Assembly (NCBI GenBank): GCA_946803715.1
Contig: CAMPET010000219.1
Location: 47,174-67,304, forward strand
Origin: Beroe ovata
Lineage: Eukaryota; Ctenophora; Nuda; Beroida; Beroidae
Length of the DNA stretch: 20,131 bases
Direction of reading: 5' to 3'
In this document: positions 9,166 to 17,472 of the stretch, in pieces
How the letters are laid out: every line of letters begins with the position of its first letter
Numbering within the stretch: the first letter of the stretch is position 1
Notes under the pieces: generated by a model
Databases searched by the model: none
What the model was told of the DNA's origin: nothing
The model's input: the letters and a program-made list of their open reading frames with translations, nothing else
Position numbers and translations under genes: made by a program

Positions 9166-9682
9166 GTTCAACTTTGCAGCAGCGGGAGTGAAAATTGAAA
9201 AAAATAGCTAATCAGAATATAATTTCAAATTATCTCGTGAACGATATTGCTTATTTGACAAATATCTGAGGGCTCTGGGCTCATCCTTATTAACATTTAT
9301 TAACTGCAGTTTATCTTCACTCAATTTTTGACCATGGCAGTGGACACCTTAGCCAAAAGGTGGCACTTTCTGAATAAATTTTTGTAGACAATTGTGATGG
9401 TTTCATACCATAGATATTATCTTATCTTATCTTAACTAATTATCAAAAAGAACTGTATATAATCTTAATCTCATTTAAACTTATCAGCACTACTCATTAC
9501 AATCTCAAATGTGAGAAGCTGGGGCCCAACGTCGTTGAGATCCTGAAGAAGATCCTATTGACTTTTTCTCACTGCTTTAGTAATGTTCAATCATCTAAAG
9601 CAACTGTATATAAAAATTTGGTTAAACTGCACTAGAAAACTAGGGACAGATAACATCGGGCAAGTGTGTGGCAATGCTAGAT

Positions 9683-9716
9683 GCAAGTATGCATTGCAAG
9701 TATGCATTGCAAGTAT
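9683..9716. repeat. 13-bp tandem repeat, 2.6 copies
   Basis: The unit GCAAGTATGCATT is repeated perfectly at 9683-9695 and 9696-9708, with a partial copy to 9716. It overlaps the outer edge of the left arm of the inverted repeat that follows, so it may mark slippage at the end of that element. Confidence 0.85.
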
Positions 9717-10130
9717 ACTTCATGAAAAAATATATTTCAGAAAAGAAAGATTCTTTTGAGACTTCAATCTGCAAGACATTTCTCCAACTCAGTACTTGAA
9801 AACCAACAAGATCACTTTAAGAAAACATTGTGGTGAGCAGCAAGATCTAAATGAATCACAACAAGTGATGTGCAGGCATCATAAGTCCAATACCTACGTC
9901 AGCTTTGGGGGTGTTTAAATTGCAAGAGCTTTTCATGAGGTAGACCCCCAAGCAGTCATCCCCTGGTATGGGTACCCTACCAAAAACTACAATCTTCACC
10001 CCCTGTCCACTTGAGACAGAAGAGAAGTCCAAGAAAGTATTTTTTGAAAAATACAAACTATTTATCTTGCAGATTGAAGTCTCAAAAGAATATTTCTTTT
10101 CTGGAATATATCTTTTCATGAAGTAGACTT
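9711..10130. mobile_element. Foldback/MITE-like element: 66-nt inverted arms around a 288-nt centre
   Basis: The arm at 9711-9776 is the reverse complement of 10065-10130 at 62 of 66 positions by my hand alignment, with no gaps. Both arms contain the core CTTCAATCTGCAAGA or its complement. The 288-nt centre carries a further partial copy of the arm end (TTTTCATGAGGTAGAC, about 9930) and no transposase frame. I see no convincing target-site duplication. It fits a non-autonomous DNA element or foldback element; alternatively it is a hairpin-RNA locus. Transcribed in either direction it would give a long near-perfect stem. Confidence 0.6.
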
Positions 10131-10617
10131 ATCCCCCCTTATTTATTATTATGTAATCATACATGTGTTTGGGAACAACTTACTATGGCAATTAAATTCT
10201 CTTGGCTCAGAGATTGAATCAGAGTTATTTACATCATTATATCAATAACATTGGCGAATGATAAATATTCAGACATTTCAGTTGACTCAAGTCATGCTGG
10301 ATAGCCGACTCTTAATTGAATTTTGATGATTGAAGAGGTTAAAATCAAATATGGCACAGATTACAGAATCACTTTCTTAGAAAACATGATTAAACCTTAG
10401 AAATGTCCAGAATTTTTGAGTCTAATCACACACTACTAGCTTGGGATAATAATATTTGATCCGAAAAGAAACTCTTGGAATGAAACTCTTAAAATCCCAA
10501 TTATTTGATAACAATAAATTACTTAATGTTTAGAGTTCCTAATCTATCTGTCTATTGACATTCAATTATTGTCAACCAGGTACCTACCATCTTTACTACT
10601 GTAAGCATAGTATTTGC

Positions 10618-10658
10618 ACAGACTGATAACTTGGTTGTTATACAGACTGATAACTTGG
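10618..10658. repeat. 17-bp direct repeat
   Basis: ACAGACTGATAACTTGG occurs identically at 10618-10634 and 10642-10658, a 24-bp period. This is a local duplication with no evident function. Confidence 0.8.
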
Positions 10659-11189
10659 GCATTAACTTTTGATTGGTGCATGCTACCATTACAAAGTATC
10701 ATGATGGTCAATATCATAATTCATATTATCTCGATTCCCTGATCCAATAGTCAATACCTCAGAAATTCAACTCCTGATTCGATTTTCATTACAGATTGTA
10801 ATCGCGAAACATATCGGATTCATGGTAACAGCCATGGAAAATATCTCATGAAGCTGTTTATCAGATACCTGTACTTACTCTACCATTCCTGTTGCAACAG
10901 AAATATGAACCGAATCTTTATAATACCTGTTAAACTCTATCATGTACGGCAGAGAACAAGTCTGAGATCGTCAACTTTTTGAATATGGAGACAGTCCTAG
11001 AACTACATTATTTGTCAAATAATTTAATCTATATTATCGTACTAAAACAAAATATAAATATATCGTCCAGATTTTCGTAAACACGCAGCAGAACCCTTTC
11101 GTCTGACAATATTGGTTACATTTAGGGTGGAAAAATAGGGGTGAGTGTGTGTGAGAGAGTGTGTGTAAATGGTGTCAAGGTTATGATAG

Positions 11190-13367
11190 TCAGCCAGGAA
11201 GGGTGGTAATGTACTGTGACTGTGAGTAAGCCATAGGGAGATAGTATATATCGTTGGCAAAAGTCCAAGCGATCACATCCACGTGGTACTCAGTGTTTGG
11301 CTTCAGCCCCCTCATGATTGTCCAGATGGGCGTTGTCCGCCGACTCGACTCGAAGCACATCTCCTTGGTATTTTCGTCTCGTAGCCGAGCCATGGAGCAT
11401 CTGGAGCCGTGATCACTGCACTTGTGGGAGTGGAGGTCTGTAACCGGCATTAGGTACACACAGTATTTTATAGTCTGGATATGCGTGTGCCCTGCAGGGA
11501 CTTGAGCAGGTAGCCACTGAAATATGGAACGCTTGTTAACTATCAACATTAGAACTAGGTGCAATGTGGGTGCAACTGGGCACATATTGAACGCAACTGG
11601 GCGAATTCACGCCAGGTGTTCAAGTTCTCGCTGTGATAGCACTTGCTCATTCATCTCTCGTTTCAATAAAACTCTCTTTTCCGCAGAAAATATGAGCAGT
11701 GATCGGCGCCTACTTTTAAAACCGCAAATGTCGAAGGGAGCGTATATTTCATAGCAAGCTAAACCAGCTGTAGCAGCGTTATCAGGAATATATTAATTTA
11801 TGTCTTATCAGCGAGCAGATTAGAAGCGTAAAACTGTTTTAACAATTTAACCATATTAAGGGTGCGTAACAAGATACCGGGACATGTGACGTCCATTCCC
11901 ATGGCTCCGGCGAAACTGCATGCTAATTAAAGGGCTTATTTTTAGAAATACACACATACCCACACACTCATACCCACGCACAAACACAGACACACATATA
12001 CCCACACACACACAGACCACACACGCACAAACAAACAGACACGCACACGCACAGTGCACACGCACAAACAGACAGACACACACGCACAGAAACACACTTT
12101 CACAAAACTCACCGATAACCCGACTGTAGTGGAAGTAGTGAACTTGTTGAGGGCCATGATACATGTGTCTTTAGGGAGGATGGGTGGCTGCCTGTACCTC
12201 ATGGTGCTGGCTAATATTTCATACTCTGCAGCACCACAGCGATCGTGTGTCTTCTCAGCGGTCACCTGCAATGTGATCCTGTCAACACCAGGTACAAAAT
12301 CAAATTCTGAGCCAGGTACAACCTGAGCCAGTCACTGCCTAGATCTTGTTCTTACTTAACGAAGTCCTGCTTAAACACTTGAACAGCCTTGAACCAGTCA
12401 CTAGCTGAGCCTGACAACTGGTACAAGGTACCCCTTGACACCAGTCACCAGATACCATCCCAAAGACCCCAGCAGGGTTTTTAACCTTGCGTCAAGGCAG
12501 GGTAAGCATGACAGTTAATAACAAGACATATGTCTTGGTATGACTATAGTAGTCAACTCACGATAATGGTGTAGACTCCCAACATTGCAGAGTTGTTGTG
12601 GTAAGTCAGGATTGAGTGTTCAGTGCTCACAGAGAATTGTCCCACACCTGCCTTAGCCTGTAGAAGGAGGATAAGGCTGACGTTGGTTCATTCAGGTCAT
12701 GACAAATGAACAGTATTGACACACCCATGACACAGCCGATATATGAGACTAACCGAGTGAGAACATTCACCCACTGCAGAGATTACTAGCTTACCCAGGT
12801 GGAAGGGTCGTAGCGGATGTGATTGTCGGTGTTGTGACGGGCAATGCCACAGTCCCGACCATTCATGACAATTTCATTTCCTGCAGGGTCAAACACTCTG
12901 ACGGATAGGGTTCCACTGCATGTAGCAAACTTTATATACAAACTTGCAACCTGGGATAATTGATCGCGTTACAAAACGTTAACAAACACATTGCTGAAGC
13001 AAGAAAATCGTGGTCAGTTAAATTTGACTCAGTTCAATTAATGAATTCCACTTACTGATGGCCTCATGAAATCACGAGTTGCTTCAAAGCAGTAGATTCG
13101 GCTTTGGTCTTCCCGCAAATTATCTGAAAAAATATATAGGGATGAGACTTACAATTTGCACAATGAAGATCTGTTCATAAAGAAGATCTGTTCAGAACGA
13201 AAAGACAGACCTTACGTGAAATGTGCTACACGTGCCGTGTGTCTGCAAAACTTGCCTGATCTAGCTGTAGCTTGGTTTAGACGAGTAACGTAGCCAGGGT
13301 GGTTGTGACAAAGGGTGTGAGCTATGGATTTAGCAACCAGCGAAAACGCCAGTAGGAGAGTGAGCAT
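11190..13367 (-). CDS. NDNF-like: Secreted NDNF-like protein with a single NDNF unit (six exons)
   Basis: Exons on the minus strand: 13367-13256, 13123-13056, 12950-12795, 12657-12562, 12265-12113, 11516-11190 (stop 11192-11190); 303 residues, all junctions in phase. NDNF proteins are secreted, FN3-containing neurotrophic/Hedgehog-BMP-modulating factors (fly Nord). Seen: signal peptide 1-16 (MLTLLLAFSLVAKSIA); a beta-rich region including YIKFATCSGTLSVRVFD, aligning with the NDNF segment before the FN3 domain; LPKDTCIMALNKF leading into an FN3 domain (about 172-303) with TTVGLSW at the first Trp and the tyrosine-corner LKPNTEYHVDV. Human NDNF carries this unit twice in about 570 residues; here it occurs once. 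Intron 1 uses a GC donor (CAG|GCAAGT); all others are GT-AG. The first and fourth acceptors have nearby alternatives, and phase decided the choice. Family good, exact exon ends fair. Confidence 0.85.
11945..12106. repeat. Imperfect CA-rich array in NDNF intron 5
   Basis: Interrupted CACA/CGCA repeats fill the 5' part of the 596-nt last intron. On the transcript strand the array is UG-rich and starts about 10 nt after the GTGAGT donor at 12112-12107. The frames here are repeat artefacts. Confidence 0.9.
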
Positions 13368-13447
13368 GTTGACAGAAGCTTGCAGCCACGTGTGGAAGAG
13401 AACGCTAGAATAAAATGTTCCAGTGAGACCCTTTAAAGGTTACACAC

Positions 13448-13457
13448 GTCACGTGAC
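13448..13457. promoter_or_regulatory. Perfect E-box palindrome GTCACGTGAC upstream of the NDNF start
   Basis: This 10-bp palindrome lies 81 bp 5' of the NDNF ATG. It matches the extended E-box bound by bHLH-ZIP factors (USF, MITF/TFE, the CLEAR motif). Two more CACGTG cores flank the start codon: 13387-13392, and 13229-13234 in intron 1. Binding is inferred from motif and position. Confidence 0.45.
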
Positions 13458-13901
13458 TGATGGTTGTCATAGAAGCAGGTTCTTATCGCGCAGTGACGTT
13501 ATTCATTCAATTAAGCTTTCTCTCTATCACAGAGAGGAATGTTGACCAGAACAAGCAGGGGAAATATTAATTAAAGTTGGTTTATGCGTTACACACAGAC
13601 ACACATACATTCACACAGGCACATTCACACACACTCACAAGCACACCGGATTAGCAAACTACTCGTTACGACTGAGCAATGCATTTTTGGATTGCAGGGT
13701 TACCCCAAAAGCTGGTAGATAACATTGAAATCAATTATCAAATGTGCCTTCATGAAAAGCAGTGAAACAGAGAAAACTTTATCATCTAATACACGGGCTA
13801 TAGGGGAGTGAATTTAATACAATTAGTAAAGTAGCGCGCAGCGCGAGATAAGCTGAATTTCTGGGAAAGTGGACATCCTAAACCGTGTGTCACTTGAAAC
13901 C

Positions 13902-14034
13902 TAAAGCTTTACACACAGGCTCACAACCATCAATCAGACACACAATCATACTAACAGGTTCACACACAAACACGTATATTTAGGTACAAAGACTCACAGA
14001 GAACCACAGAGAGAAAGAACCGATCACACACTCA

Positions 14035-14068
<34 letters not shown>

Positions 14069-14215
14069 TTGTGTGTTTGTGTGACATGAACACAGACACA
14101 CACAGACACGGATACAGAGACACCATACACACACATACACACTTATANACACACACACACACACACACACTCCCAGTTCACACACACCACACACACGCAC
14201 ACACGCAGTACACAC
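13902..14215. repeat. CA-rich microsatellite cluster with one N
   Basis: Several CA arrays with GACA and TACA interruptions; N at 14148. Around 14035-14090 a CA run abuts AATTTGTGTGTTTGTGTG, so the sequence can fold back on itself. The frames through it are repeat artefacts. Confidence 0.9.
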
Positions 14216-15363
14216 ATCCTCATTCTGAGAAAAAGGGAATTCTATATTCGTTGTTATTAAGGCGTGCTCTGATAATTGGCTGGGAAAAAGCAGCTGCCAC
14301 CGCACCCTCACCTTAATCTGCTTGGGTAATATTGCGTTTATTAATTTCATACGGCTGATAAAGCACAGCAGTCCAAATTGTTGCTATTTCCAATAAATTA
14401 ATGAACTTGATAACATTGCATTCTAATTGAACTTGTCTCCAAAACGACTTGCCTAATGTTTCACAGCGCGGCATGGAAACTGCGTAACTGATAACATGGT
14501 AAATCACTATCACAGCACTAGACATACGCTTCAGACTCTTCCCACATGGGAAAGACAAGAAAAGGACAATTTCCCCATCTTTCAAAAAGTCCCCTACTCA
14601 GTACCTACTCAGTAAAGGTGCCGACTCAAACTAATTTAAATTATCAAATGATAAATTTGACATTGTGTACGGAAACAGGTGCCTACGTGAAGCATAACAT
14701 AACACAACATAACAGCAGACAGATACCCATACCTATTACATGACATTGGAGAGATTGGAGAGATATATAAACAGTGGACAGATATAATAAAAGTGATAGA
14801 CCCTGTTGTTGTAGGATTAATTTCCATTTTCACAGTAAGTTTTCCATCTTTGGTGACCCAGCATTGTTACAATTTTTAATTTGCGAGGCACGTCGGAAGG
14901 GAGAACACTGATGAGTTGCAACAGCTATCAGTTCAATCAGCTGAATTGACAAACATGCCCCAATAAAGGCAACAGTGCAACAGTTGCAACTTGCATTGGC
15001 CATTGTTGGCTTTACGAATTGTCGTCTTTCAATTGTCATCATTTGCAGTTAGGTACTGCAAATCAAAGTGCAGCTACTGCGAGATATGATGATGTAAATT
15101 TTCCTGATCAGTTAAAAATGTTCTCGTTTTGCATTCATAAGGTGCCTCTTTCAACTTATATCAATCAGAGTTTGGTTTCATGTTAAGTCATTTGAATCGC
15201 CGAAGGAAACATGATCCAAATACTGAATATGGTTGCGTGTGTAGATCATAATCATATTTTGCTGATATTTTTCCTGAAAGGCTAGAAGAACCTCTATTGT
15301 TTGAAATATCTTTCCTCTCTTGAATATTCAAAAATTAAATGCAAAAACTTGATAGCAGCAATC

Positions 15364-17115
15364 ATGGTACTTCCTTTGCAGCCTGTGAAAAAAGAAAAGT
15401 ACTTCTCCAGTGTGGAATGTGCTGTTATGAGCCCAAACCAAGATGAACTTCTACTTTCTACCAACTTCCATGAAGCATACTATGTGTTAAATATTGAAGC
15501 TGTAATCTCAACGCCCAAGTTCAGTCAGACAAAAGTTGCTGGCTCCTCATTGAAAAGAATAAATGGATACGCTGAGGAAAATGGGGTTTATTCCCTTGCC
15601 ACAAGTGATGGAGTTTGTCTCTGTGAATGGAAAGATATTTGTTGCCCCAAGATGCCATTTATCGACTCAGAAACTACTTTCTATTCGACATCCTGGGTAT
15701 CAAGCAAGATAATCGCAGGTTTGATTGTGTTCATTTGCCATTCACCGATAGTTTTGCAAACACTTATACAGTGGGGCAACTGTCCTTACAAGTGAGGAGG
15801 GGGTGCAAAATCACTATTGCAATTTGAAGTTTTTCTGTGAGAGGTGCACAAAAACTGGGAGCAGGGGTGGTTTCAGCCCTCAGCACACTGCGTACTCAGT
15901 CTTATCATCAACTAGGTATTAATATGAACCTTGGTCAAGTGGATGAAGCAAAAATAACCAACTTAATCCGAACAGGCGGAGACGATGGTAAAGTTATTGG
16001 AATCGATGCGCAAACTGGGAAAAAGGAGACAGAATTTTCTGCACACACTGGATCAGTAAATGTTGTGAGATCAAGAGATGATAATACCTTCCTTACAGCT
16101 GGATATGATGGTGTTTGTCGAGTAAGGATTAAATTCATTTTCAAAATTGAACTGATTGTATGAAAGACCTGTAGTTTTGGGAAATGATGATTGAAAATTC
16201 TTGAAGACTGCCATGTTATTTTTGCTGGAAAATGGCACAAACCTGATGTGTTTGCTGTGCCACAGTTATGGGACAGAAGAACAAATGAAGTAGAGAAGAA
16301 ATTCTCCCCTTCAGAATGTCAGAAAGTGAAGCGCAGTCACCTCGGCACTCATATCACTTGTCTTGATGTTTGGCATGATTGGGTGGTGTGTGGTGGCGGG
16401 CCAAATCTCTCACTTTGGTACCTCAAGGAAGGTAAATTCCACGGTTGTGGATCGGAGGGGAGAATTCGGTAATTGTTTGCTACACATTCTACAAGTCTAC
16501 AATCGGTTTTGTGTGTGCGTTGGTGTTGAATTGAAGGAGTTTTGATTTTTTCAACCTAAACTTCCTACATTATTTTCGGTGTTTGTTCTGGAGTAACACC
16601 ATGACACCCCAGATACCGAGGTGGCGGTCCTTGATATGGGTGACACGGTACCCTCTGTTGCGAGGTTCCTGGGGGACACTATTGTAGCAGCTGGAAACTC
16701 CCCCTACCTCCTACATTGGACTCTCTCAGGAAATCTCAGATACAAGGTACACACTAACACAGTGCTGTGAACGTGTTGGGTTAATTGGCAAATGTGTTGG
16801 TTTTCATCAAGAGCGGAACTTGAGTGTGGTATGAAAGTATGAGCTCTGATCTTCTAAAGATTCCCCAATCTCTCAAGTCTAATCAATATTTTTTGAGAAA
16901 GATGTTAACAGTAACGAATTGGTTCCTCATAGAATTATAGATCACTCACTTTATCTGTGCAGGTTACAAGCAAGTTGGATCGAGTGAATGACATAGCAGT
17001 TAATACACAAACCAGAGACCAAACAATGCTTCTTGCTGTTGGATCTCCTGCAGAAGTAAACGTTTTCTTTGATATGGGATACCTCAGTCATACAGTGGCT
17101 TTCTTAAACGATTAG
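15364..17115 (+). CDS. THOC6: THO complex subunit 6 (WD-repeat protein, five exons)
   Basis: Exons 15364-15718, 15916-16121, 16266-16431, 16613-16746, 16963-17115 (TAG at the end): 1014 nt, 337 residues, close to the roughly 340 of human THOC6. All junctions are GT-AG and in phase. THOC6 is a beta-propeller subunit of the nuclear THO/TREX complex, which couples transcription to mRNA export. Seen: blade-like repeats including TGGDDGKVIGIDAQTG, EFSAHTGSVNVV, TAGYDGVCR|LWDRR (joined across intron 2), the diagnostic DWVVCGGGPNLSLW (about 225-238; human has a near-identical DWMVCGGGPALTLW), IVAAGNSPYLLHWTLSG, and a C-terminus GSPAEVNVFFDMGYLSHTVAF matching the family's end. The start is the first in-frame ATG; only a TTG lies 5' of it. 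An alternative exon 2 acceptor at 15876 keeps frame and adds 13 residues. The donor of exon 1 (GTTTGA) is the weakest junction. Confidence 0.9.
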
Positions 17116-17472
17116 CTGTCAGTGTTTGGCAAATGTCGGTAGTTGGCTAATGGTGTTTTTATTTGTGTTTGTGGAATTCTATCTTCATATGTTTTGAATT
17201 GTTTATTTGAACCGGCGCTGAATCTTGCGAATTGAATATTTGAGTGATATTCGGGATGATTGATATACAATCACATGGATATGTATTTCCATTTGGAAGA
17301 TAATTTTTATCCTATCAGAATATTGTAACTCCAGGGCGTCAGGCGTGTTCAATAGCTAACTTGATTTATTTTAAACATAACACCATGCATCCCTAATCTG
17401 TATTCTCTGCAACAAGAAATTGTTGTTAATTAGCTCCTGAAGTATTCAATATCTGATGTAGTTGTTACTAGG
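17116..17472. other. Short spacer between THOC6 and the rhotekin-like gene
   Basis: Only 357 nt separate the THOC6 stop from the next ATG on the same strand. It must hold the THOC6 3' UTR and the rhotekin promoter or 5' UTR unless the latter starts further upstream. The sequence is AT-rich; I see no canonical AATAAA. A TTACTAG just before the ATG at 17473 could be an acceptor of a 5' intron. Confidence 0.5.

Larger units (their letters stand above)
6830..11189. other. Long gene-poor interval
   Basis: About 4.4 kb with no exon I can support on either strand; the open frames are short, lack family signatures and do not chain through splice sites. Its content is mostly repeats, listed separately: a 50-bp minisatellite, G-run/GATTAC units, GATAAG repeats, CpG-rich patches, a 13-bp tandem and a large inverted repeat. 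Two identical ATCACGTGGT words sit at 7651-7660 and 7683-7692. The distal part (about 10,150-11,100) is unremarkable AT-rich sequence and would hold the NDNF 3' UTR, for which I find no canonical poly(A) signal. Confidence 0.55.
13368..15363. other. Divergent spacer between the NDNF-like and THOC6 genes
   Basis: The two genes point away from each other, so both promoters should lie here. Apart from the E-boxes near the NDNF start I see CA-rich stretches (13590-13640 and the array below), a GCGCGCAGCGCGAG patch near 13834, a TAACATAACACAACATAAC simple repeat near 14697, and otherwise AT-rich DNA without exons. No promoter element is evident immediately upstream of THOC6. Confidence 0.5.

Noticed and set aside
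9856-10119. 87-codon minus-strand frame
   Set aside because: It lies inside the inverted repeat, overlaps its right arm and resembles no protein family.
12054-12326. Plus-strand frame of 90 codons over NDNF exon 5
   Set aside because: It is the complement of a well-supported minus-strand exon and begins in repeat DNA.
12558-12650. CAG acceptor at 12648-12650 for NDNF exon 4
   Set aside because: It gives the wrong phase with the preceding exon; the acceptor ending at 12658 has a better pyrimidine tract and keeps frame.
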